Shown: one piece after another, positions 10,399-20,549 of the stretch
Layout of the letters: every line of letters starts with the position of its first letter
How positions within the stretch are numbered: position 1 is the first letter of the stretch
Source: Voacanga thouarsii
Lineage: Eukaryota > Streptophyta > Magnoliopsida > Gentianales > Apocynaceae
Direction: 5' to 3'
Assembly (NCBI GenBank): GCA_026120185.1
Contig: JANUWF010001176.1
Span: 7,449,501-7,513,500, forward strand
DNA: 64,000 nt
The notes under the pieces: model-generated
The model's input: only the letters and a program-made list of their open reading frames with translations
What the model was told of the DNA's origin: nothing
The model's database searches: none
Position numbers and translations under genes: made by a program

Positions 10399-11999
10399 TG
10401 ATAAGGGTTAAAATCTTCATTCTTTTTCTAATTATTTGAGAGTGTTTTAAGATACATTTGTTGTAATAACTAGGCATATTCCTTCCCATTTGATATTTTG
10501 CTTGTAAAAGGTGTTTTTGACAAATATGTGTAAATTTAAGTAAAAATCGAACAGAAAGTGCACAGAGTCAGAATGAACCTAGCGTCAGGCCCAACTAATG
10601 GACTAGGTGCCAAGTCTATTCTACTCCAGCAGCAGAAACTGAGCAAGCTTCAGGGGATTTCTAGAACAGACCTGGCGTCAGGTCTGGCAAGTGCACCTGA
10701 TGCTGGGTCCATTCTATCTACCAAGGAGAAGCGGCAAAAAATAGAGCAAAAGCAGGGAAAGAATAGAGTGCACTTGGCACCAGGTAAGTCGAAGGTACCT
10801 GGCACCAGGTATGCTTTGGAGGCGAAAATTCTGTATGTGGAATTAAGACTTATCTAATAATTTTGGTATTTTCCTACTACTTGGTTAAGACTTCCTCAGT
10901 CACAAAATTGGCATCCAAGAGGCCTATAAAAGCACAAAAGAATACAAAGGTTTGAGATATACAACATAGAAAGGTGAATCAAAGGGGCAAAAATTTTAAT
11001 TCTCTCATTGAAAGAGGAGTTCACCCACATCAAGGAGGATTGTTCAAGAGAGTCTTCAAGGAAGAAGAAAAAGGCTTGTCTATGAGTGCTTTCTTTTCTC
11101 TTTATCTTCTTTTTCTTTAATAATGATGTATTCAATACTTTTATTATAATTTAACATTATTTTGAGATTTACAATTTTGCATTAATTTAGTTATTTGATC
11201 AATTCTTTATCATCTTTGGTGTTTGATTACTTGATTTCATTGGTTATTGATACGAGTTCTTCTAATTGACTTCGACACAACGATGTTAGGAGTTTCGTTA
11301 TATTAATTTCGTATTTGTTAAATTTTGGTGGATTTGAATGACGAAGTTAGGATTTCAGAACTAAGTGATCAAAATTTAAGTTAATGTCACCTTGACATAG
11401 GGTTATGAGCTAATTTCATATTTTTAAGAAATTGAGATTCATGCATGTTTTGGTTAGGATAGTTTAATTGACAAATTTGCTAATTGAATCAAGATATGAA
11501 TAATGAGCTTAATACATGGTTTTATTATATTAGCTTGATTGACAAATCTGTTAATATGAATCAAAATATAGGATTCCATGGATTGACAAACGAAGTGAAA
11601 TTTAACTAAGTAAATTCATTACTTGACAAATGATTAAATTTTACTGTGCATTCCTTCATGATGCCAAAATGATAATTAATTAAGAAAATTACTAATTGGT
11701 TCATTATCATGTTTTCTAGGATAATTGTCTAAATTGCATAAACTTACACCATTGAGTTGTATATATTTTTTTCTTTTTCTTTTTATTATTTTTTCACTTT
11801 ATTTTGGTCGGTAAAACAATGAATGAAAAGTGATTAGTGTGTACTTGTTCATTTGAGGATTGATACTCGTTAATTCCCTATACGATGCTTGCGATAAGTA
11901 CTTACTCACACGTGTATTTTAGAATTAATATTTTAATTAAAATTTGATTAAGGGATGTATTTAAAATTGATGATTTTATATATCAAAATTTACGCATCA
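10399..11999 (+). repeat. Element A 3' LTR
   Basis: 1601 bp, starting TGATAAGGG right after the purine tract and ending TACGCATCA. It is the more complete LTR of the pair. A GC-rich island with repeated GGCACCAGGT/TGGCGTCAGG-type motifs spans about 10575-10815. Confidence 0.88.
10924..10932 (+). promoter_or_regulatory. TATA box in LTR family A/B
   Basis: CTATAAAAG follows the GC-rich island in the 3' LTR of element A. The same position is held by CTATAAAAG (minus) at 36385-36393 and 44740-44748 in element B and by CTATAAATAG (minus) at 26945-26954 and 50478-50487 in the solo LTRs, so this is probably the U3 promoter of the family. Confidence 0.65.
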
Positions 12000-13794
12000 G
12001 CCTACTCTACAAACTCTTAGTTTAGGCCTATGGAAATAAGTCTCAACATTATGTCGTGCCTTTAAATTATCTTTTATTTTTTCCTTCGTATTCATTATAG
12101 TATTAAAAACATTGTCGAGCACTTTTTTTTATTTTTTTTTATTATGTATGATGTCTATATTTTAGGGTACCAATACAGTGCACCAGTAAGGTAAGTCCAA
12201 GAAAATGCTCATTTTCACACAATTATGATTTACACCTCTACAGTCGCACCTCCCCAATTCACATTCTAAATCTATTGCTCTTGAAAAACGTCACACTCTT
12301 TCCCACACTTGGTCCCCTGTTAGACGGGCGACCAGTGGTGAGGTTTATTAGCCTCTGTCCTTTCGAAATGACAGTGTGTCCCTCCTAAATGAATGATCCA
12401 ATGATAAGAAACGGCGATGACAATCGAATCAAGAAGTTTTACTTCTGAACTGCAGATGAAAAGACTTGGTACACTCCATGCAATATGGACATGCAAATCT
12501 ATCTGCAGTGCTCCACCTGCTTAGCATTCCATAAACTGAAAGATCATTTATTGTTCACAGAAGCACAACCCGTAGCTGAAAATTTTATTTCTTGGATATA
12601 TTATATGTTGGGATACCAACAAACCATAACTTACTCAATTCATCTATCAATAGTTGCAAATAAACATCAACTTTGCATTTAGGATTCTTTGGGCCCAGAA
12701 TAATGACAATTAAGAACATCACTGGATCATTCATACACATCTACGGGAAAAGATTATATAGAGTAAGTATAATTGATGAACATGAATACAATTTTCCAGA
12801 TATCCCGAATAGAGCAAACCCATCTGTGCACATTCCAAGCCTTACATTCCACACCTCCTTTGAAATTCAGAATAATACTCATCAAACTGTTTCCAAGCCT
12901 CGCCATCACGAGCATGACTCATGTACCCATCCTCTCCAATACTTTCCGCATGTCATCTCATGTGTGATGCAGTTGTTTTAGACACATACATCCGCTGCAA
13001 TTGAGGTGCTATTGGAGAATAATACCTCTTCTTAACAGGTATCTCCTTCTACCTACTCGATGATGACTGCAAAACTTACAATCTCTACAGGAAATATCAT
13101 CTTTCTAATAAAGCATACATCTATTCGTGCATACATCTATTTTTTAAATAGGTAAACCAAGACTAGATACTAATTTCTTAAACTCATAGAAATCATCAGA
13201 AATTTTATTGGAACTTGGTCCAACGTCCTTCATGAGCTGCACTATTTGGTTGAAATATGTCTCGGACATATTATTTTCAGACTTGATATTTAATAGCTGA
13301 GAGACAAGTGAAAGTTATGAGTGGCTCAAACACTCTTCAGATATTAGCATGTCAATAGCTTGCAACATGTTATAGAACTTCTGTGCTTCTGCATTTGGAG
13401 GTTCATCAACAAAATCTTTAGATGGCCAAATCTCCACAAACTCAGGCCCTGGGGCATCTAAAATCATTTCTCGAAACGGGTTGCTGGAACAAGTTTCACT
13501 ACCAGCATTTATCGAAACCATAAAGGGCTCTCTCGATACTATATGATACGGTTCACCATGACAAGTCTATCATTAGTAGTTAACAATAAATCCATATTTG
13601 TATAAATGAATTTCGACTTCGTGTGGGGCCAAATACTTCTTGTTCATATACTTTGAGCATGGACATTTTATCTTGGACGAGATAGCATTCGAAGTTACAA
13701 ATGTAAAAAATTCTTTAATCCTCCATTCAAATTCAATAGTAATACCCATAATGCTGGGAGCATGTCTTCTATACATCTAATTTTGATTGTCCAT
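12000..13794 (-). pseudogene. CACTA transposase, N-terminal half (TAD plus TNP2)
   Basis: Minus-strand start of the En/Spm transposase interrupted by element A. The likely start is the ATG at 13792-13794, followed by DNQN, a TAG that probably replaced Trp, then MYRRHAPS. At 13570-13776 it matches the transposase-associated domain (CPCSKYMNKKYLAPHEVEIHLYKYG). TNP2 follows: LLNIKSENNMSETYF near 13270, LVSSLGLPI near 13150, ILGPKNPKCKVDVYLQLLID near 12670-12700, YGMLSRWSTADRFACPYC near 12500, and LPYWCTVLVP then NTIMNTKEKIKDNLKAR near 12050-12190. Internal stops and frameshifts are frequent. It breaks at 12000 and resumes at 5923 with the next TNP2 residues, which shows element A inserted into the gene. 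Confidence 0.87.
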
Positions 13795-15040
13795 CTAAAA
13801 TCAATACTAGAAATAACGCAAATCAATCATGTAAGTCTCAATTTCAAAAAAGAATAGAAGTAGTGAAGATAGATGTAAAAGACTTGGTTATAGGGCTCAT
13901 TTTTAAAAGAGCTAACAAGAAATGGAGTAATATCCTTGAAATGGTGATCATTAAAAAAAAAAAATTAAATCATATAAAAAAGATATGCTTTTAGATCTTC
14001 AAAATCCTTCTTCATCTCTTTCATGTCCCATTCATATAAATCTATTATCCCTGTTATATAGTAATTAGACTACACTTATCTAGGCATTTATCATTAGGTG
14101 GGAACTACTTTTCGTCATTGATTTTAAATCTCAAAGATAACATGGACAATTGTCCTTTTTTTTCCCCAAACTTTTCCTACTAGTTTTGCAAAGAACTATT
14201 TCACTATAAATGATGAATGTCAGTTCATACTTCAAATCTCTAGAAAGACAAGAAAATTGCCAGCAATTATGCAACTTTCTAGCATAAGAACAGTTGTACC
14301 AATGACAAAGAGTCAGAATTGTAACTGGCTATTTTCTTGTTTGTTCAAAGACTCGAAGCATAAACTCACATTCTTCCTTTGTAGTGAGGCAATCATTGGC
14401 AAATCTAGTAGGAAAAATCGGGGAAAAAAAATAATTGTCCATTTTATCTTTGAGAGATCAATTCAATGATGAAAAGTAATTGCCACTGATGAAAACTGCC
14501 AAAACAAGTGGATAGTATAATTACCAGACGAAGAATGGTAGATACACATATAAAAGGTATATGAAAGAGACGAAGAAGGATTTTAAAGATCTAATAACTT
14601 TTGCTTTTTGATATAATTTGATTTTTTTTTTTTTAACAATCGCCATTCTGCTTTTAGAAATTAAACTTAAAATATTTTTAGTTGACGAGCAATTTTAAAG
14701 ATAAACCGAAAGTCAGGAAATGACTAATGTTGTAATGTCAATGAGAATGCATATGAAGGAAGGATATAGAATGTTTGATGATCTCTCTAGTTAAAAGACC
14801 ATTGAAGCAATGGAATCTGAGAGAAGAAAGGGGGAATTGGTTGAATTACAAGATATGTTCATGTTGTTTAGGTTTGTACATTGCTACTTACTTTACTTAA
14901 GTTTAAGGTTTAGTATTTATAATATTTTTTTACTTTAAACTACTATGTTGTCAACAACCATCTATTTTTGGGGATGAGTTTCTCGTAGTTTGTGGTAGAC
15001 ATTGTCGGTGAACTTCAATGGAAATCAACTTATCTGGTGA
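13795..15040 (-). other. CACTA leader region, no gene seen
   Basis: Upstream of the transposase start in its direction of reading. It holds only short chance ORFs and poly(A/T) runs (about 13950-13964, 14622-14633). Probably 5' leader or intron DNA of the CACTA element. Confidence 0.4.
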
Positions 15041-15045
15041 ATCAA

Positions 15046-15122
15046 GATGACCAATGAAAATTTCAGTAGAGTTTCCTCTATAAACTGGACGTTTTCCAGG
15101 CATTAAAGCCACCACAAAATCA
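15046..15122 (+). repeat. Repeat b, copy 1
   Basis: A ~77-bp segment (AAGATGACCAATGAAAATTT through CCACCACAAAATCAACC) recurs with few differences at about 15869-15945. The offset of ~823 bp brackets repeat block R, indicating an old tandem duplication. Confidence 0.7.
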
Positions 15123-15162
15123 ACCAACATTAAAAAAAAAAAAAAAACAATGTACTAACAAT

Positions 15163-15870
15163 CAAAATTTATCACTTCCCATGTAGCTTACACCAAATGA
15201 ACTCAGATTACCAAATAGAGCATTCTTAAGATAAACTAGCAATAGGCGCATCAAAATAAAGCATAATAATGGCATAAAATACAATATCACACCCAAAAAT
15301 ACTAATCAAAATTCATGCTATTTTCATCCTAATATCCATCACTTAAAGTACACTCAAATTATTGAGAGTCACAACGGATTCTTGGAACAAAAGAGGTTAA
15401 AACAATTTACATCTGCCACTTAAATAAACCAGAATTTTAGCAATGTTAGCTTTTAGTATTTCTCTCATAACTTTCTGCTCACAGCTCCAAACAATGTCAA
15501 ATTGGTCCCAAAAAGTTTCTAGGACAATTAGCTACAGAGTTCAGTTCATGAAATTCCAGAATTCATGGTCACATTGTACAGCTTTACACACAAATAGACA
15601 CCATTGTATCATGCCCATGGCAAAATACCCTTACTGTATTTACAATTTACACTAGCCATATTTTCCATTTCTTCTATATAACTCATACTATCTAAACCTT
15701 CCTAATCCTTATTTAGAAGATATATAAGTGTGATTCAATCATCCTTTCAATCCAGCTTTCAGAAAAATGCTAAAACCAGTAATAAAATGAAATATGGCAA
15801 AATAGCATTTTTTTTTTTTTCCCATGAATAGCTTTAGTTCCTTTCATTCTCAGGCATTCCTTTGCATTCA
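15163..15870 (+). repeat. Repeat block R, copy 1 (~708 bp)
   Basis: Directly repeated at 17100-17790 with high similarity. Shared text runs from CAAAATTTATCAC through TTCCTTTGCATTCAA. It gives similar 67-70-codon ORFs in both copies (15443-15655, 17378-17581), which look like by-products of the duplication. The second copy of repeat b follows at once. Confidence 0.75.
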
Positions 15871-15945
15871 AGATGACCAATGAAAATTTCAGCAGAATTT
15901 TCCCTATAAACTGGACGTTTTTCAGGCACTAAAGCCACCACAAAA
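15869..15945 (+). repeat. Repeat b, copy 2
   Basis: Second copy of the 15046-15122 segment, directly adjoining the end of repeat block R copy 1. The arrangement b-R-b fits an unequal exchange or slippage duplication. Copy 2 of block R lacks a following b. Confidence 0.7.
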
Positions 15946-16488
15946 TCAACTAATATTAAAAAAAACACAAAAAAAAAATCAATCAGATGTCGCACTAATT
16001 ATTCAATAAATTTAACCTAACGTTAATCACCTATTATTCACGGAGAATGATCACACATCACTCACATGGAATGATCACCCATCACTTATAGGGATCCATT
16101 CATATAAGTTGAACATATAATATTTTTAGTTGAAACATATAAACTCACATAGCTTTTGATTTGACAAGCAAAGCTAATGAAAAAGCACGTCCGTAAAAAA
16201 CAGATCTTGTAACATCGAGCACTACATTGTAAACAATAATAATGGTTACAACTTAATAATTCATGGCCATAGAGTATACAAATAAATCTCAAAATGTATA
16301 TTGTGGAATTTTTAGAACAAATTTCATCAATTGAATAATTTATGGCTAAAGCAACAATATAAAGCAATTCAATCTAAAAGCATATAAAGAAATATACTTC
16401 TTTTCTACATTTCAATCTAACAATATAAAGCAATTCCTCTTGCTTTATCTCTTAATCTATCTTATCTTGAAAAAAAGAAAAAAGAAAA

Positions 16489-16533
<45 letters not shown>

Positions 16534-17099
16534 CTATGAAGAAAGAGAGAGAAAAAGAAAAGGAATAAGTCAAAGAATTCGAAGACTAGGGTAGTTGTTG
16601 ACTACACAACAGCAAGGTGGGTGAGCTAAAGCTAAGAGGAAAGGTAATAAAAATAATCTGGCATTAATCACCTAAAAAATAGAGCTAATCTCATTAATAC
16701 TTTTAGTTTCTAATAAAATACTACCAAATATTGGCAGAGCAATTGGTAAAGAAAAAAAAAAGTCATTTTTTTTTGGATGTCCAATTTGCAAGATTAATGA
16801 ACCTTTAATTTGTGTTATAGAACTAATCATCAATGATAAATTTCATTAAACTTCTCTCCTTATGTATCACATGATATGCTTATTAAAATATGCCTTCAAA
16901 TCCAAGTTGGCAAAGAGAATTGCATATCCCTTGATGTGCTTGTGCCAATATTTATCTAAAATAAAGTTCAAGAAAGTAGTGTGACCAATGACCCACTCTA
17001 AGCATTCAATTGAATTACATTCAAAAGCCAAGTGAGAGTCTCTATACCACTCAAAATAAAATATAGTCAATTATGATATATGCTGAAAGTTAAAAGGTC
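15946..17099. other. Spacer between the two R blocks
   Basis: AT-rich with no recognisable gene. It includes a (GA)n microsatellite at about 16491-16527. Confidence 0.4.
16491..16527. repeat. (GA)n microsatellite
   Basis: About 18 uninterrupted GA dinucleotides, flanked by further purine-rich DNA (AAGAAAAAAGAAAAGCA on the left, AAACC on the right). Confidence 0.9.
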
Positions 17100-17790
17100 C
17101 AAAATTTATCACTACCCATGTAGCTTACACCAAATGAACTCAATGTACCAAATAGAGCCTTCTTAAGATAAACTTGCAATAGGCGCATCAAAATAAAGCA
17201 TAATAATGGCAAAAAATACAATATTACACAAAATACTAATCAAAATTCATGCTATTTTCAACCTAATATTCATGAACTCAAACTACACTCAGATTCTTAA
17301 AAGTCACAACTGATTCTTGGAACAAAATAGGTTAAAACAATTTACATCGTCCACTTAAGTAAACTAGAATTTCAGCAATGACAGTTTTTAGTACTTCTGT
17401 CATAACTTTATGCTCACAGCTCCAAACCATGTCGAATTTGTCCCAAAAAGTTTCTAGGACAATTAGCTACAGAGTTCAGTTCATGAAGTTTCAGAATTCA
17501 TGGTCACATTGTACAGCTTTACACACAAATAGACACTATTGTATCATGCCCATAGTAGAATACCCTTACAATTTACACTAGCCATATTTTCCATTTCTTC
17601 TATATAACTCATACCATCTAAACCTTCCTAATCCTTTTTTAGGATTTATATAAGTGTGATTCAACCATCCTTTCAATCCAACTTTCAGAAAAATGCTAAA
17701 ACAAGTGATAAAATGAAACATGGCAAAAAAACATTTTTTTTCATGAATAACTTTAGTTCCTTTCATTCTCATGCATTCCTTTGCATTCAA
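17100..17790 (+). repeat. Repeat block R, copy 2 (~690 bp)
   Basis: Direct repeat of 15163-15870, about 1.94 kb downstream. The preceding ATATGCTGAAAGTTAAAAGG at 17078-17098 is repeated at about 18398-18417 together with a short piece of the block's start, so a third, truncated boundary exists there. Confidence 0.75.
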
Positions 17791-19093
17791 AATTCCAAAA
17801 AATCAACTCTTCTCTCTTCCTAAAATTTCAAGGTTCATTTAGGTTTAGTTACTTCAGAGCAGTACCCTGTAGACATACCAAATAAATAGCTGCAACCTAC
17901 GAAACAAAATCTGCCCAGCATGCATTCATTAACATATAACCAGCTGCTTAAGTTCTCATTTTCACACCTCCTAATCACACACATGTTTCAGCCCTCTTTC
18001 CTGCATTTTCTTCACAGAAAGACACACCAAAAAAGAGCTAAAAACATCCAAAATAAACTCTGAACAATTAGTTCAAACAATAACAACAAACAGCCAGCAA
18101 CCAGAAAATTTTCTCATGAATTTCAACTTTGTTTTTGCAAGTTTCTCCAACAATATTCATATCAAAAGAAAACTCTTGATGCTTTGAACTCTTTTTGTTC
18201 TAAGAGGAAAGTGTCTTACCTAATTAAAAGCACTCTCAGATGTAACTAGCTTGTTGAAATTGCTAATATATCTCTTGTCATCATAGACAATATAGAAAAT
18301 TTAAGTGCATTATATTTCCAGAACTTTAAGACATCATATTCATTGTATGCAATGCAAGTGTATAAATTCTGCATTCACATTAAGTAGCTTGTATGACATA
18401 TGCTGAAAGTTAAAAGGTCAAAAAATTATAACTACCCGTGTACTTTCCTCAAACCAGCGGTATATTTCCAAGGTATAACTTTGCCTTTCAATAATTATTA
18501 TATCAGGGGCATAGAGTAGAGTAGTACCTCCCCTCAATCTCCAACACAAGCCCAAAAAACAACTGCAAAGGATATAAGCCAATTGTCCAATCAACAACAA
18601 AAGCCAATTCAATCTACCTTTCAACTATCTATAGCGTATTAAAGACAATAAAGGAATCAGAGGAATCACAAAAATGCTTCAAGCAATCACAACTCTAGCA
18701 AATCAAGCAAGCAACACAAGAGATAAATACAGTATCTAACAATATCATAATCTTAAGGACAAAAGAATAGTAGAAAATGATGCAACAGATAGTCGTATTA
18801 ATACTTTAAGTAGAATTTCAACTAAAATTGGGTTTCCATAAACAACAAAAGAAAACACCGCAGATCGATCTAGCAATTAAAAAATGTCCCAATTTTAAAT
18901 TTGCAAACAAAATGAAGAATGTCATAAAGATCTGATTCGGGTTCTGTCCATTGTCAGTGAGATATAATTCCAAATAAAGTAATTCAAGCAGATCAAATTC
19001 TACCCACTTGGTTCTCAAGCTTGATAAGAGAAATAAATCAGAAAACTCTTTTTTTGGAATTATAACACCACCTAACTGGAGAAATTAGAAAAA
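17791..19093. other. CACTA leader or intron DNA, no gene seen
   Basis: AT-rich with no coding segment I can support. It contains the third copy of the R-block upstream junction at about 18391-18441. Confidence 0.35.
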
Positions 19094-19460
19094 TCAAACA
19101 ATGGCAAGAAAGAAATTAGGAAATTTCAAGTCCCCGAGTTGCAGCCACCATCGATGGAGATTTAGGAATATCGAGGTGTAGTGCCGGAGAGGGGCAGTTG
19201 AATGATTTCTGGTGCGGTGCCAGAAAGGGGCTACACGGGGGGTCAAATTAAGTTGCGCATTACCGTTCGATTGCAGGGATTTTGCCACCGAGGGAGGGGG
19301 AAAAGAGAGAATGGAAGGAGAAAAGAGAAAACGAAGGGAAGAAGGAAGATGATGGATATTTTGGGCCGTCGAGGGATTTTGTAGTGGGGAGAGGGAAACC
19401 AGAAATTAGTGGTTGTGGGAAGAAGGAAGATGACTGAAGAATGACTAAGTGTGAAATTTA
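19094..19460 (-). promoter_or_regulatory. Probable CACTA-2 promoter / 5' leader
   Basis: A locally GC-richer block. On the minus strand it reads as a pyrimidine-rich leader (repeats of CTTCCTTCTTCC), as often found between the subterminal region and first exon of CACTA elements. It lies between the subterminal repeats (19460-20494) and the minus-strand transposase. A minus ORF at 19094-19288 could be a short leader exon but has no recognised match. Assigning it to the same element as the transposase is inference. Confidence 0.4.
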
Positions 19461-19939
19461 GTCTGTATTTTTGCTACGGCGGAGTGCCGTCCCTAATCTC
19501 TCGCTTATAGCGAGGGTTTAACAATGACAAAAAATTCAAAACGAAAAATTAAATACGTCGTAGCTAAACCCTTGCTGATTCAAATTTAGCTACGAAAGCT
19601 TTTTGTATCTAAACCGTCCCTAATAATCTCGTAGGGAATCCCTCGCCAATTGTATATGTTATAATTTACTAGGAAAATAATAAATCAACCTATTTTATTA
19701 TAATTTAATTAATCAATTAAATAAAGTTAAAACTAATATAATATAAAACATATTTACACTATACGTATAACTACTTTGTATACATGTTATACACTAATAT
19801 ATATAAGTTTATATTACTGTGTATATAAATATGCACACATGATTCTTAGATATGTATTATGTACTAATATATATATGTATGTATATATATATTAGTTTAT
19901 ATTACGATATATTAAAATATATTCGGGTATAATAATATA

Positions 19940-19980
<41 letters not shown>

Positions 19981-20494
19981 GTATATGAGTGCTAGTGTAA
20001 GGTGTTCGGTGGTTAAATATTTAGATTAGCGATGGCTTTGCGACAGATTAGGGTATAGTATCTAAATAACGAGGGCATAGAAATGGTTTTGTGACGGTCA
20101 AAGCTATCTAGCAACCAAACCCTAACATTTGTAGCTAGACCCTCACTAATTAGCAAGGGTTTTGCTATGGCAGTTTATCATTATATTTCAAAATATTTTT
20201 TTTAGAGAAAATTTAACGCCGTAGTTAAACCCTCGCTAATTAGCAAGGGCTTAGTTACACCCTTTTTATCTTAAAATTTCAATTATTTTTTTAGAAAAAA
20301 ATTATACCTGTAACTAAACCTTGCTAATTACAGAGGGATTCTGGACCATCGCAAGACTGTCGCTATTTGCGAGGGTTCAGCTATAGTTACTCAACTCTTA
20401 GGTAAATTTCCCCCCTTCTTACTTACCCTCACAATACTCTCGCTATTTAGTGATGGCAGTTTAATCATTGCAAATTTCATGTTTTCTTGTAGTG
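19461..20494 (-). mobile_element. CACTA-2 right terminus and subterminal repeats
   Basis: The reverse complement from 20494 begins CACTACAAGAAAACATG, a near-canonical CACTA terminal inverted repeat. The preceding kilobase carries many copies, in both orientations, of a short motif around CTCGCTAATTAGCGAGGG and GTAGCTAAACCCTCGC (for example about 19500, 19560, 20130, 20225, 20310, 20370). These are probably subterminal transposase-binding repeats. No left end with this sequence occurs in the window. Its position and the minus orientation of the transposase suggest it is the promoter-proximal end of that element. Confidence 0.78.
19937..19976. repeat. (TA)n microsatellite
   Basis: About 20 TA repeats within the CACTA-2 subterminal region; an AT-rich variant precedes it from about 19795. 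Confidence 0.85.
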
Positions 20495-20527
20495 GATATA
20501 CATACCATATAAATACCAAATAAATAA

Positions 20528-20545
20528 CACACACACACACACACA
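20528..20545. repeat. (CA)n microsatellite
   Basis: Short CA run between the CACTA-2 end and the first satellite monomer. Confidence 0.8.
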
Positions 20546-20549
20546 TGCA

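Larger units (their letters stand above)
5924..11999 (+). mobile_element. Element A: non-autonomous LTR retrotransposon
   Basis: A complete LTR element without gag-pol. Its two LTRs begin TGATA and end ACGCATCA. A primer-binding site complementary to plant tRNA-Asp follows the 5' LTR, and a purine-rich tract precedes the 3' LTR. The internal region (7430-10398, about 3 kb) has one broken conserved ORF and no protease, RT or integrase, so it must have depended on enzymes from another element. The tRNA-Asp site is shared with Athila-type gypsy elements, which suggests that partner (inference). It lies inside the CACTA TNP2 coding region, yet the flanking 5-mers (ACTTG and GCCTA) do not match, so no target duplication is visible. 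The LTRs differ in length (1506 and 1601 bp) and sequence, so it is old. Element B is a second copy in the opposite orientation. Confidence 0.88.

Noticed and set aside
10558..10857. 99-codon ORF, with similar ones at 36464-36784 and 44863-45117
   Set aside because: All lie in the GC-rich LTR island and owe their openness to the repeated GGCGCC/GGCACC motifs; they occur upstream of the LTR TATA box and on different strands relative to the element.
12485..12981. Plus-strand ORFs of 64-102 codons
   Set aside because: Shadows of the minus-strand TNP2 transposase remnant, which has clear family motifs.
19372..19391. Another CACTA right end (TTTTGTAGTG)
   Set aside because: The following terminal bases do not match any CACTA repeat in the window and no subterminal repeats precede it; probably chance.
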